Counted from the stretch's first letter, positions 41,413 through 49,896 are shown. The stretch: DNA of 64,000 bases from an uncultured Lachnospiraceae bacterium (GCA_910579465.1 CAJTUB010000003.1:365958-429957), one strand, 5' to 3'. A program made the numbers and translations. Notes: generated from the sequence alone by a model not told the origin.

Positions 41413-42276
41413 ATGGCGATGGAGATTATCAACACTTACGGCGGCTATGCGGCACAGGGTATGGCGGGAAGCTCTGCCGTAAGCGGCACGAAAAGGAAGG
41501 AAACAGGGAAAACGCAGGAAACAGCGGAGAGCAGTAAAGCAAAGAGTACGGCAGGGTATGCAAACGAACTGGCAAAGCTGGTCCCGAGCGTGGAGTTTCG
41601 TGTAGGGAATGCCTGTGTATCCGATAAAAGCGGAAAGTCACTGACCGTTAATCCTAAACTTTTGGAACAGATGCAGAATGACCCCGAAAAAGAGAAGGAT
41701 ATGAAAGACATGATAAAAGGCGTTGAGTCTATGTCTAAGCTGGCAGAAAGTATAGCGAAAGCCACTGGCTGGACCATAGTGTATCAGCACAGTTATATTG
41801 ATGAAAACGGAAAATATCATTGCAGAATGCAAACCAGAAACGATTTTATGCTAAATATGAGTGATAAGCTCCGGGAGGAGCGGCGGAAAAATTCGGAAAA
41901 GCTGATCGAAAAGACAAAAGAAAAGGCGGTAGAAAAGAAAGAGGAATTAGAGGAGACATTAGAAGAAAGAAGAACGGAAAAGGAAGAAGAAGTCCCGGTG
42001 GAAAAGGCAGCGGAGGAAGCTGCGGAAAAGGAAGAAAAAGTCCCGGCGGAAAAGACAGCAGAAGAAGCTGCGGGAAAGACAGAGAAGGAATCGGTGTATG
42101 GCAGGGCAGAGCAGCTTTTCAATGAAAAGATGGCTGCGTCGAAGGACGGAATAATTTATCTGAACGAAACCGACCTCCGGATACTGATTGAAGCGGCACA
42201 GGAAGAGGGTGGTGCAGGCAGGACCGGTGCAAAAGGGCAGGTACAGGCTGGCGCAAACCTGGATTTGAGGATATAA
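41413..42276 (+). CDS. DUF6033-like protein with repetitive Lys/Glu tail
   Basis: 287 residues, ATG after CAAGGAGG. A core at about 50-150 (VPSVEFRVGNAC, LTVNPKLLEQM, DMIKGVESMSKL, WTIVYQHSYIDENG) matches the arrangement seen at 25006. From about 155 the sequence is a charged coiled coil with imperfect repeats EVPVEKAAEEAAEKEE / KVPAEKTAEEAAGKTE. No signal peptide. It sits with 42374 as a likely pair. Function unknown. Confidence 0.6.
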   Translation: MAMEIINTYGGYAAQGMAGSSAVSGTKRKETGKTQETAESSKAKSTAGYANELAKLVPSVEFRVGNACVSDKSGKSLTVNPKLLEQMQNDPEKEKDMKDMIKGVESMSKLAESIAKATGWTIVYQHSYIDENGKYHCRMQTRNDFMLNMSDKLREERRKNSEKLIEKTKEKAVEKKEELEETLEERRTEKEEEVPVEKAAEEAAEKEEKVPAEKTAEEAAGKTEKESVYGRAEQLFNEKMAASKDGIIYLNETDLRILIEAAQEEGGAGRTGAKGQVQAGANLDLRI

Positions 42277-42373
42277 GCCGGAGGCGGGGATATGAAGATC
42301 AACAGTAGCAATAGGAAATGGATTTCAGGACGTAAAAATTTAATGTTATAAAATCGGAAATGGAGGACTTGAT

Positions 42374-43162
42374 ATGTCAGTAAATGTAGAGGGATATAGA
42401 AACCGGATTGGTGAAGGGAATATACGGTATCAGAATGACAGGGCTGCCAGTCCGCAGGAAAAGGAAAAAGATGTACTGCAGCCGGAGGCGGAGCGTGAGG
42501 TAAGCGTTTCCATTTCGCAGGAGGGTATGGAAAGCTACCGGAAACAGAGCCGTGAAAAAGGGATATCCGGCAGGGTTATTGCAAAAGGGAATAAGGAGGA
42601 TATGATAAAGCAGGCGAAACAGGCAGCAAGCGCACTGACTGCAAATGCCTATGGCGGCGAACTGGCCGGGGAGTTGGAAAAGCTGAAAGGGCAGAGGGCA
42701 GGTAGTGCATACGGCATTGCAGAGCAGGCAGAGGATTCTGTCAGGGCCTATGGGAACCTTTATGACGAGATTGTGCAGGGCTATCAGAACGGCACAAGAG
42801 AGCGTTATGTGGAGGATGAAAACTCAGGGACAGGTTTCCGCAAAATGACAATGGAAGAAGAATTAAGCGGGCTGGACCGGGCATTCCGGAAGATGGCAGA
42901 CGGGGTTGATGTTAAGGAAATGATTACAGGCGAGTTCCGGAGGCTGTCAGCTAAGGCAGGAAATAAGCAGACAGCTTTTACGGATACGGGGAAAAGGCCG
43001 CAGGGGGCAGAAGAGGATGCTCCGGAAACGACCGGGCAGAAAATGAAACGACTGGTGCAGGAATGGAAAAATGCTTACCAGACATCAGGCTCGAAGGAGA
43101 GCAGCATGGAGAAGCTCCTGTCCATACTGAACAATATGTTTCATAGTGACAGCAAGGCATAA
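42374..43162 (+). CDS. Uncharacterised cytosolic protein
   Basis: 262 residues, ATG 42374 after AATGGAGG. Polar N-terminus with VSVSISQEGMESYRKQ, an Ala/Gly-rich helix and a conserved-looking block DEIVQGYQNGTRERYVED followed by MTMEEELSGLDRAFRKMADGV, then a linker and a C-terminal amphipathic helix (LLSILNNMF). I recall similar proteins beside DUF6033 genes in Lachnospiraceae but know no function. Closed by a strong hairpin at 43230. Confidence 0.6.
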   Translation: MSVNVEGYRNRIGEGNIRYQNDRAASPQEKEKDVLQPEAEREVSVSISQEGMESYRKQSREKGISGRVIAKGNKEDMIKQAKQAASALTANAYGGELAGELEKLKGQRAGSAYGIAEQAEDSVRAYGNLYDEIVQGYQNGTRERYVEDENSGTGFRKMTMEEELSGLDRAFRKMADGVDVKEMITGEFRRLSAKAGNKQTAFTDTGKRPQGAEEDAPETTGQKMKRLVQEWKNAYQTSGSKESSMEKLLSILNNMFHSDSKA

Positions 43163-43229
43163 TGTGCAAACCGCAGGTAAGCTTTGTATTTGATTCGAAA
43201 ACTGCAAAAGCAGTTGTCCCTTCATGCAG

Positions 43230-43280
43230 TCGGGCAGGAGGAATTTCTCATTTAATTTAAGAGAAATTCCTCCTGCCCGA
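43230..43280 (+). terminator. Perfect 20-bp stem hairpin between convergent genes
   Basis: Bases 43230-43249 and 43261-43280 are perfectly complementary with an 11-nt AT-rich loop. The T tract after it is weak on both strands, so it may be a bidirectional terminator or a protective 3' end structure. Confidence 0.65.
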
Positions 43281-43319
43281 TTGTTCTGTCATTGGCTGTC
43301 CGGAAACTGTCTGAAAGGC

Positions 43320-43625
43320 TTAAATCTCCTCCTGCGGAAGCTCCGGCAGGCGTTCAAATACCATATCATAGCCGTCGTTCCCGTAGTTTAAGGAACGGTT
43401 GACGCGGCTGATGGTCGCGGTGGAAGCGCCGGTTTTTTCTGCAATCTCCAGATAGGTCTTGTGGGCGCGGAGCATGGCAGCTACTTCAAAACGCTGGGAA
43501 AGCAGAAGAATTTCATTTATGGTACAGACATCTTCAAAGAATGTATAGCATTCGTCCAAATCCTTTAAAGACAGGATTGCCTGAAACAAATAATCGACTG
43601 CCGGTGACTTTATGTTTTTGCCCAT
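43320..43625 (-). CDS. YerC/YecD-type TrpR-like regulator
   Basis: 101 residues from the ATG at 43625 after AAAGGAGGAT; the longer open frame upstream lacks a ribosome site. The family pattern is clear: FFEDVCTINEILLLSQRFEVAAML, then a helix-turn-helix TYLEIAEKTGASTATISRVNRSLNYG. These small TrpR-fold proteins bind DNA; the target and ligand are not established here. It is divergent from the nfn operon and may regulate it, which is inference. Confidence 0.9.
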   Translation of the reverse strand: MGKNIKSPAVDYLFQAILSLKDLDECYTFFEDVCTINEILLLSQRFEVAAMLRAHKTYLEIAEKTGASTATISRVNRSLNYGNDGYDMVFERLPELPQEEI

Positions 43626-43807
43626 GACGGAATCATCCTCCTTTATGCTGATAAGTATGTCACATTCTGACAGTAATATTTTAACACTACAAAGAACTAA
43701 AGTAAAGGAAAAGTTTTTTGTTTTGGAAAAAAGCCGGGTAACACTGTAAAAATGGAGGAAAAAGTGTTGAAAAAGTAATTTTTGCAGTAGAATTTCCGGG
43801 GAATATG

Positions 43808-43816
43808 TGCTATGAT
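43808..43816 (+). promoter_or_regulatory. Extended -10 promoter for nfnAB
   Basis: TGCTATGAT gives an extended TGn element and TATGAT (43811-43816), 46 bp before the start codon. No good -35 is present, as usual for this class. Confidence 0.55.
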
Positions 43817-43862
43817 AGAATATGGTGTTCGAATTCAATCGGAAGGGGCATAGAGTAAAGTC

Positions 43863-44744
43863 ATGTACGAAATAGTAGAAAAAAGGCAGCTGAGCGACAG
43901 CATCGTGCTGATGGAAGTCAGGGCGGAGCGGGTTGCAAAGTCCTGTCTTCCGGGACAGTTTGTGATTGTAAGAACGGATGAAACGGGGGAGCGTATTCCG
44001 CTTACCATTTGTGATTATTGCAGGGAAAAAAAGACAGTAACGATTGTATTCCAGGTAGTCGGCGCCTCGACGTTACGGATGGCAGAATTAAAAAAAGGAG
44101 ACTTTTTCCGGGACTTCGTGGGACCGCTTGGAAGGAACTGCGAGTGGATTGACGAGCCGGTTTCCGAGTTAAAGCAGAAGAAGATTCTTTTTGTAGCGGG
44201 GGGCGTCGGTACGGCGCCGGTATATCCGCAGGTAAAGTGGATGCAGGAGCACGGGGTTTCCGTGGATTGTATTATCGGTGCAAGGACGAAGGGTCTGATT
44301 ATCCTGGAAGAAGAGATGCGCGCTGTGGCGGGGAATCTTTATATTGCCACGGACGATGGCTCTTATGGATTTAAGGGAAATGTAAACGACCGTATCAGGG
44401 CGCTTGTGGAGGAGGAAAAGAAGAGCTATGACCTGGTAATTGCCATTGGACCGATGATTATGATGAAGTTTGTCTGTCTCTTAACGAAGGAGTTCGGCAT
44501 TCCTACGATTGTCAGCATGAACCCGATTATGGTAGACGGTACCGGCATGTGCGGCGCCTGCCGTGTCAGTGTCGGCGGCGAGGTAAAGTTTGCATGCGTG
44601 GATGGTCCGGAGTTTGACGGGCATCTGGTGGATTTTGACCAGGCAATGAAGCGTCAGCAGATGTATAAAACTGCAGAGGGCCGGAGATATCTGGAGGCGC
44701 AGGAGGGCGCAACCCATCACGGCGGCTGCGGGCATTGTGAATAG
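43863..44744 (+). CDS. nfnA: NfnA: NADH-dependent ferredoxin:NADP oxidoreductase small subunit
   Basis: 293 residues. An FAD-binding domain (PGQFVIVRTDETGERIPLTICD), an NAD-binding part (VAGGVGTAPVYPQ) and C-terminal cysteines GTGMCGACRVSV and FACVDGPEFDGH for a [2Fe-2S] cluster. With the next gene it forms the electron-bifurcating Nfn complex, which couples NADH, ferredoxin and NADP+ in many anaerobes. The same fold also serves as PyrK or sulfide dehydrogenase subunit; the neighbour decides for Nfn. Confidence 0.92.
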   Translation: MYEIVEKRQLSDSIVLMEVRAERVAKSCLPGQFVIVRTDETGERIPLTICDYCREKKTVTIVFQVVGASTLRMAELKKGDFFRDFVGPLGRNCEWIDEPVSELKQKKILFVAGGVGTAPVYPQVKWMQEHGVSVDCIIGARTKGLIILEEEMRAVAGNLYIATDDGSYGFKGNVNDRIRALVEEEKKSYDLVIAIGPMIMMKFVCLLTKEFGIPTIVSMNPIMVDGTGMCGACRVSVGGEVKFACVDGPEFDGHLVDFDQAMKRQQMYKTAEGRRYLEAQEGATHHGGCGHCE

Positions 44745-44764
44745 AGCAATACAGGAGGAGAAGA

Positions 44765-46153
44765 ATGGATGGATTAAACCGGGTTCCGGTGCGGGAGCAG
44801 GCAGCAGCGGAACGTGCGCACAATTTTGACGAGGTATGCCTCGGATATTCGTTAGAGGAAGCAAGGGCAGAGGCCAGCCGGTGCTTACAGTGTAAGAATC
44901 CGAAATGCCAGACCGGCTGTCCGGTCAATATCGATATTCCAAGGTTTATTGCGAAAATCGGGGAAGGAGATGTCGAGGGAGCTTATCATGTAATCTCGGA
45001 ATATTCGGCGCTTCCGGCAATCTGCGGCCGTGTCTGTCCGCAGGAGTCGCAGTGTGAGGCGAAGTGTATCCGCGGCATCAAGGGAGATGCGGTTTCGATT
45101 GGTAAGTTAGAGCGTTTTACGGCGGATTATGCGAGGGAGCATGACATCCGTCCGTCGGTGAATGCAGAGAAAAAGGGAAAGAAGGTGGCGGTAATCGGTT
45201 CCGGTCCTGCAGGACTGACCTGTGCCGGAGACCTGGCAAAGATGGGCTACGAGGTTACGATTTTTGAAGCCCTGCATGAGCCGGGCGGCGTGCTGGTTTA
45301 CGGCATTCCGGAGTTCCGTCTTCCGAAGGAAACGGTAGTAAAGAATGAAATCGAGAATGTCAAGGCGCTTGGCGTGAAAATCGAGACGAATGTGGTTATC
45401 GGGAAGTCGGTAACGATTGACGAGCTTTTGGATGAAGAGGGCTTTGACGCGGTATTTATCGGTTCCGGTGCGGGACTGCCTAAGTTTATGGGTATTCCGG
45501 GAGAGAATGCAAACGGCGTTTTTTCGGCGAATGAGTATCTGACAAGAAACAACCTGATGAAAGCGTTTACAGAAGGATATGGTACGCCGATTGCTGCCGG
45601 GAAGAAGGTAGCGGTAGTCGGCGGTGGAAATGTTGCAATGGATGCCGCAAGGACAGCGCTGCGGTTAGGCGCAACGGTTTATATTGTATACCGCAGAGGA
45701 GAGGCAGAGCTTCCGGCGAGAGTGGAGGAAGTGCACCATGCCAAGGAAGAAGGCGTTATTTTCAAGCTTCTGACGAATCCGAAGGAGATTCTGACGGACG
45801 AGAACGGATGGGTCAAGGGAATGCGTTGTGTGGAAATGGAGTTAGGAGAGCCGGATGCTTCGGGACGGAGACGGCCGGTGGAAAAGGCAGGCTCAGAGTT
45901 TACGCTGGAGTTAGATACCGTAATTATGTCTCTGGGTACAAGTCCGAATCCGCTTATTTCTTCCGCGACAAAGGGACTTGAGGTAAATGAAAGAGGCTGT
46001 ATCGCAGCTGACGGGGAGGACGGAAGTACGAGCCGGAAGGCAGTCTTTGCAGGCGGAGATGCAGTGACCGGCGCGGCGACCGTGATTCTTGCGATGGGAG
46101 CCGGAAAAGCAGCAGCGAAAGGAATTGATGCGTATCTTTCCGGAAATAAATAA
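44765..46153 (+). CDS. nfnB: NfnB: glutamate-synthase-like large subunit of the Nfn transhydrogenase
   Basis: 462 residues, ATG after AGGAGGAG, 20 bp behind nfnA. N-terminal cysteines CLQCKNPKCQTGCPVNIDIP and CGRVCPQESQCEAKC bind two [4Fe-4S] clusters. Then FAD site GSGPAGLTCAGDLA, and a second dinucleotide site VVGGGNVAMDAARTALRLGA. This is the GltD-like architecture. The complex makes NADPH from NADH and reduced ferredoxin and indicates a fermentative, ferredoxin-based metabolism. Confidence 0.93.
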   Translation: MDGLNRVPVREQAAAERAHNFDEVCLGYSLEEARAEASRCLQCKNPKCQTGCPVNIDIPRFIAKIGEGDVEGAYHVISEYSALPAICGRVCPQESQCEAKCIRGIKGDAVSIGKLERFTADYAREHDIRPSVNAEKKGKKVAVIGSGPAGLTCAGDLAKMGYEVTIFEALHEPGGVLVYGIPEFRLPKETVVKNEIENVKALGVKIETNVVIGKSVTIDELLDEEGFDAVFIGSGAGLPKFMGIPGENANGVFSANEYLTRNNLMKAFTEGYGTPIAAGKKVAVVGGGNVAMDAARTALRLGATVYIVYRRGEAELPARVEEVHHAKEEGVIFKLLTNPKEILTDENGWVKGMRCVEMELGEPDASGRRRPVEKAGSEFTLELDTVIMSLGTSPNPLISSATKGLEVNERGCIAADGEDGSTSRKAVFAGGDAVTGAATVILAMGAGKAAAKGIDAYLSGNK

Positions 46154-46177
46154 TTGATAAAGGAAGAAAAATTGCGT

Positions 46178-47692
46178 ATGGAGTATTTGCTAATAGGAAT
46201 CGGCGTTCTGTCCGTGGTCTTTGGTGCGGCACTGACAGTGTGCATAATACAGAATTACAGAATACAGAAAAAGATGCAAAAAGGCGAAGAAGAGCTGTTA
46301 AACAGCTACCGGAGCCTGAAAACATCTTATGACGAAGAGGTCAGGACGAAAAAGTTACTGTCAGAACGCTGTGAAGAGCTTGCCAGAAGCAAAGAACATA
46401 TGCAAAGGACGGCATATACGGATTATCTGACCGGTCTTCCGAACCGTCTCGGCTATTCAGAGCATCTGAAGGAAGAACTGCGGGACTTAAAGCCGGGGGA
46501 GCTTCTCGGGATTATTGATCTGGATATTGATAATTTCCGGGTAATCAACGATTCCTATGGCCATTCCTACGGGGATGAGACCTTGTGTGAAATCAGCAAA
46601 CGGCTTACCCGGATTGCGTTAGAGCGGGATGCTTATCTTGCTCGTGTGGGCGGTGACGGTTTTACCGTAATCTTAAAGGACTTTAATGAGCGTGCGGAAT
46701 TAGAGGCACAGGTAGTACAGATTTTGAATTATATGCGGGAACCGTACCATGTCGGGGAAAAGGAGTTTGTGCTGACCTCCAGTGCAGGCATTGTAATTGC
46801 GCCTGCAGACGGAACAAGCGGTCAGGTAATAACCAAAAAGGTAGATATGGCAAAGTTTTTTGCAAAGACGAACGGGAAGGACACCTATACGTTTTATAAC
46901 GAATCCTTAAACCGTACGGTTGCAGAAAAGCTAGAACTGCAGACAGAGGTCAGAAGGGCAATTGAAGAGAGGGAGTTTGAGGTATATTTCCAGCCTCAGA
47001 TTGACCTGGCGACGGAGCAGACCATCGGGTTTGAGGCGCTGGTCCGCTGGAATCACCCGGAGCGCGGCGTGATTCTGCCGTCAGAGTTTATTCCGGCCGC
47101 GGAAGAGTGCGGTTTGATTGTCCCGCTTGGGGAGTTTGTTTTAAAGGAGTCCTGTCAGAAGCTGAAAAAGTGGCAGGATGAGGGCTGTGCAAAGCAGGTG
47201 CTGGCGGTCAACCTTTCTGCCAGGCAGTTTAAGGACAAGGACTTCATGGATAATGTGATGAAGATTATCAGGGAGACTGGCGTAGACCCGAAGCAGCTGG
47301 AGTTTGAAATTACCGAAACAATGGCATTAGATGACCTGGATTATGCAGTTGCTACCCTGCAGCAGTTAAAGGAGTGGGGCGTTTCCATTGCGCTGGATGA
47401 TTTCGGGACAGGGTATTCCTCCCTGAATTATCTGAAGCGTCTGCCGGTCAACCAGTTAAAGATTGATAAGAGCTTTATGGATAAGGTGCTGGAGGACCGT
47501 TCCGACCGCAAGATTGTCGAGACGATTATCGCGCTGGCACAGGCGCTGAATCTGGTTGTAATTGCAGAAGGCGTGGAAAGCTCCGAGCAGGCGGCTTTCC
47601 TGAAATCGGTCAGCTGCAACAAGGCGCAGGGCTATCTTTACAGCAAGCCGCTGCGGGAAAAGGATGTACGCGTATTTTTGCAGATGAACTAA
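46178..47692 (+). CDS. GGDEF-EAL protein with degenerate GGDEF site
   Basis: About 504 residues from ATG 46178; TTG 46172 has better spacing to AAGGAAG and is an alternative start. One transmembrane helix (about 4-24), a coiled-coil linker and a GGDEF domain whose active-site motif reads GGDGF (158-162), so cyclase activity is doubtful. The EAL domain keeps EALVRW, NLSARQF, EITET, DDFGTGYSS, KIDKSF and EGVE, so cyclic-di-GMP phosphodiesterase activity is likely. It is 24 bp behind nfnB and may be read through from it; a terminator follows. Confidence 0.9.
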   Translation: MEYLLIGIGVLSVVFGAALTVCIIQNYRIQKKMQKGEEELLNSYRSLKTSYDEEVRTKKLLSERCEELARSKEHMQRTAYTDYLTGLPNRLGYSEHLKEELRDLKPGELLGIIDLDIDNFRVINDSYGHSYGDETLCEISKRLTRIALERDAYLARVGGDGFTVILKDFNERAELEAQVVQILNYMREPYHVGEKEFVLTSSAGIVIAPADGTSGQVITKKVDMAKFFAKTNGKDTYTFYNESLNRTVAEKLELQTEVRRAIEEREFEVYFQPQIDLATEQTIGFEALVRWNHPERGVILPSEFIPAAEECGLIVPLGEFVLKESCQKLKKWQDEGCAKQVLAVNLSARQFKDKDFMDNVMKIIRETGVDPKQLEFEITETMALDDLDYAVATLQQLKEWGVSIALDDFGTGYSSLNYLKRLPVNQLKIDKSFMDKVLEDRSDRKIVETIIALAQALNLVVIAEGVESSEQAAFLKSVSCNKAQGYLYSKPLREKDVRVFLQMN

Positions 47693-47737
47693 GCAGATGT
47701 AAGTAATACGGAAAATTTTTGTTTTACGGATAAAGAT

Positions 47738-47778
47738 AAGGAAATGCTTTGGTTATCAAGGTATTTCCTCTTTTTTTT
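47738..47778 (+). terminator. Intrinsic terminator after the GGDEF-EAL gene
   Basis: AAGGAAATGC pairs with GTATTTCCT around a short loop, followed by a run of eight T. Confidence 0.8.
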
Positions 47779-47839
47779 GCATTTTTATTTTTAGCAGATT
47801 GCATGAAGCTTCGGTGCAAAATTTGTCAGAATTTCCGTC

Positions 47840-47868
47840 TTGCTGTCGAATGGATTTCCTGTTACAAT
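47840..47868 (+). promoter_or_regulatory. Promoter of the DUF5688 gene
   Basis: TTGCTG (47840-47845), 17-bp spacer, TACAAT (47863-47868). A small dyad CGTAG-T-CTACG (47876-47886) lies just downstream at the expected start of transcription. The leader before the gene is about 110 nt without other evident structure. Confidence 0.6.
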
Positions 47869-47988
47869 TAATTTACGTAGTCTACGCAAGGTCAAATCAA
47901 TCTGACAATTCTTAAACTTCTGAAGGCTCCGTTCGGAGTAGCTTTTCACAGAACAAGTACAGGATTTTTAAAAGAGGAGTAAGTAAAA

Positions 47989-48933
47989 ATGGAAAAAAAG
48001 AGTGTTGCAGCAAGGGAGACGTTTGCCCTGGAAATCAAAAGACTGGTTTCGGAAAAAATGGGGGCGGAGTATCAGGTGGAACGTCTGACGGCAGGGAAAA
48101 ATAACGGGGTCATTAAGGAGACCCTTCATGTAAGCCAAAAGAGCGGTGCTTATGCCATCAGCTTTTATCTTGAGGAGCTATACCGTTCGTATTGCAGAGG
48201 GATTCCGATGGAGGTACTTTCGGAGAATATTGCGGAAACCGTCAGGGAGGAGGACAAGTCGCCTGTGCAGATACAGGAGTTTCTTTCAAGGTCATGGGTG
48301 GAAGAGAATCTGTTCCTGCGTTTGGTAAATCTTGAAAAGAATCTGGAACAGCTGGAAGGTGCAGTGTATGTCAGGCGTCTGGACCTGGCGGCAGTATTTT
48401 ATGTCCTTACGGAACAGGGAGAAGACGGGATAAAGAGCTTCCGGCTGCCAAAGGAGCTTTGGGAGAGGATGGGGCTTGGGAGTGCTGAAGAGTATTTTGC
48501 GCAGATTCTTGAAAATACGGAGCAGCTGTTTCCCGCAGAGGTAAAGCGGCTTGAGGACAGTCTGGCAGAATGTATCCGGAAGGAGGGAGGAAAGGAGCCG
48601 GAATGGCTTAGGAAGGAACTGCAGGAGGAAAACGAACCGGCCAGGTCGCTGTTTTATGTCCTGACAAACAGGCAGAAGATTAACGGAGCCATTGCATTGT
48701 TTTATCCGGGGCTGTTAAGCAGGCTTGAAGAGAGATTCCGAGGAGGCTTTTATCTGATTCCGAGCAGCGTTCACGAGATACTTCTGCTTGCAGAGTCAGA
48801 GGAAGCGGAGGCAGAGGAGCTGAACCAGATGGTGCGTGAGGTAAATGAGAGTCATGTGATACCAGAGGAAATCCTTTCCGACCATGTGTATTATTATCAT
48901 AAGAGCTGCGGGCTTTGCAGCAGGATGGGGTAG
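47989..48933 (+). CDS. DUF5688-like protein
   Basis: 314 residues, ATG after AGAGGAG. Features: early VSQKSGAYAISFYLEELYRSYCRG, then LFLRLVNLEKN, and near the end YLIPSSVHEILLL and VIPEEILSDHVYYY. This order, ending in a strand-rich ILSDHVY motif, is that of DUF5688 proteins of Lachnospiraceae, which have no proven function. Cytosolic. The stop codon is immediately followed by the left end of the repeat element at 48934. Confidence 0.7.
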   Translation: MEKKSVAARETFALEIKRLVSEKMGAEYQVERLTAGKNNGVIKETLHVSQKSGAYAISFYLEELYRSYCRGIPMEVLSENIAETVREEDKSPVQIQEFLSRSWVEENLFLRLVNLEKNLEQLEGAVYVRRLDLAAVFYVLTEQGEDGIKSFRLPKELWERMGLGSAEEYFAQILENTEQLFPAEVKRLEDSLAECIRKEGGKEPEWLRKELQEENEPARSLFYVLTNRQKINGAIALFYPGLLSRLEERFRGGFYLIPSSVHEILLLAESEEAEAEELNQMVREVNESHVIPEEILSDHVYYYHKSCGLCSRMG

Positions 48934-49188
48934 CTTGAGTTTCCGCATTTTGCATGTCAGGTTATGTCCCGGTCACCGTCTGTTGCCCTGATTTTGCAAG
49001 CGCGAACGCTCCACCGGACTTCCTCTAAGAGCTGTTAAGCCGCTCGGTGGCGTCCTCGCGCCTAAACATCTCTAAGAGGTGATTCCGATTCCGCTAAAAA
49101 CCGCGGTCCTTCGGACAAATGCAAAATCAGGGCAACAGGCGGTGACCGGGACGTGCTCAGGCTTATGCAAAAAATGCGGAAACTCAAG
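48934..49188 (+). mobile_element. MITE-like element, copy 2 (255 bp)
   Basis: The left end CTTGAGTTTCCGCATTTTGC (48934-48953) is a perfect inverse of the right AAAATGCGGAAACTCAAG (49171-49188) over 18 bp. A second inverted repeat of about 32 bp (48966-48998 with 49119-49151, few mismatches) makes the whole element fold as one long hairpin. It contains CCGGACTTCCTCTAAGAGCT, also present in inverse at 55294-55314, and the GCGGTCCTTCGGACAAATGC module of 27048. No open reading frame. It starts directly at the stop of the DUF5688 gene. Confidence 0.82.
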
Positions 49189-49199
49189 TGGGATAGTTG

Positions 49200-49228
49200 T
49201 TGACAGATGATATTATATATGGTACTAT
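49200..49228 (+). promoter_or_regulatory. Promoter of hicAB
   Basis: TTGACA (49200-49205), 17-bp spacer, TACTAT (49223-49228), with the -35 eleven bases after the element's right end. The AT-rich dyads TATTATATATGG/ TACTATATAA around the -10 could be the HicB operator. Confidence 0.7.
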
Positions 49229-49247
49229 ATAAGAAAGGAAGTATAAG

Positions 49248-49475
49248 GTGTACGATGTAGAAAAGCTAATTGAGAAGATGGAGCAACAGCCGAATGGAAT
49301 AAGACCGAAGGAAGCAGAAAAGGTTTTAGAGGCATACGGATATGTTCCGGTAAGGCAAAAAGGGAGTCACAAGCACTATCTGAATAAAGAAAAAGGAGAT
49401 TTGATAACAATAAAGCAGGAAAACCCGTTAAAAAAGGCTTATGTGGTAGATATGTTAGTCAGGATAAGGAAGTAA
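49248..49475 (+). CDS. hicA: HicA mRNA interferase toxin
   Basis: 75 residues, GTG start after AAGGAAG. The double-stranded-RNA-binding-like fold is recognised from IRPKEAEKVLEAYGYVPVRQKGSHKHY, with the catalytic histidine in GSHKHY (H41 or H43) and the ending TIKQENPLKKAYVVDMLVRI. HicA cleaves mRNA when not bound by HicB. Toxin first, antitoxin second, as usual for hicAB. Confidence 0.93.
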   Translation: MYDVEKLIEKMEQQPNGIRPKEAEKVLEAYGYVPVRQKGSHKHYLNKEKGDLITIKQENPLKKAYVVDMLVRIRK

Positions 49476-49513
49476 TCCGGTATCAATCATAAGCAGAAAG
49501 GAGCAGGAAAGAC

Positions 49514-49858
49514 GTGGAAGTGAAAGACTATATGAAACTGCCATATACGAGAATGGTACAGGAAATCAACGACGAGAGCGGACATTATTTTTATGGCAGT
49601 ATTTTAGAGCTTGACGGCTGTCAGAGTACAAGTGATACATTGATGGGATTATATGAGAGCCTGAATGAAGCAATGGAAGGATATTTTGAGGTAAAGCAGG
49701 AAAACAACCTGCCAATTCCGGTTCCGGAAACGACAAATAATTACAGCGGAAAGTTTCTTGTAAGGATTCCGAAGTCGCTGCACCAGAGACTGGTAATTGA
49801 AGCGGAAAAAGAAGGTGTGAGCCTGAATCAGCTGGCGCTGTATAAACTGGCACTGTAA
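49514..49858 (+). CDS. hicB: HicB antitoxin with C-terminal DNA-binding motif
   Basis: 114 residues, GTG after AAAGGAGCAGG. The degenerate RNase-H-like HicB core runs YTRMVQEINDESGHYFYGSILELDGCQSTSDTLMGLYESLNEAME. The end GKFLVRIPKSLHQRLVIEAEKEGVSLNQLALYKLA is a ribbon-helix-helix. It neutralises HicA and probably represses the promoter at 49200. Confidence 0.93.
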   Translation: MEVKDYMKLPYTRMVQEINDESGHYFYGSILELDGCQSTSDTLMGLYESLNEAMEGYFEVKQENNLPIPVPETTNNYSGKFLVRIPKSLHQRLVIEAEKEGVSLNQLALYKLAL

Positions 49859-49896
49859 TGCACTGACATAACACGGCATTCCTGAGCGGGGAAAAG

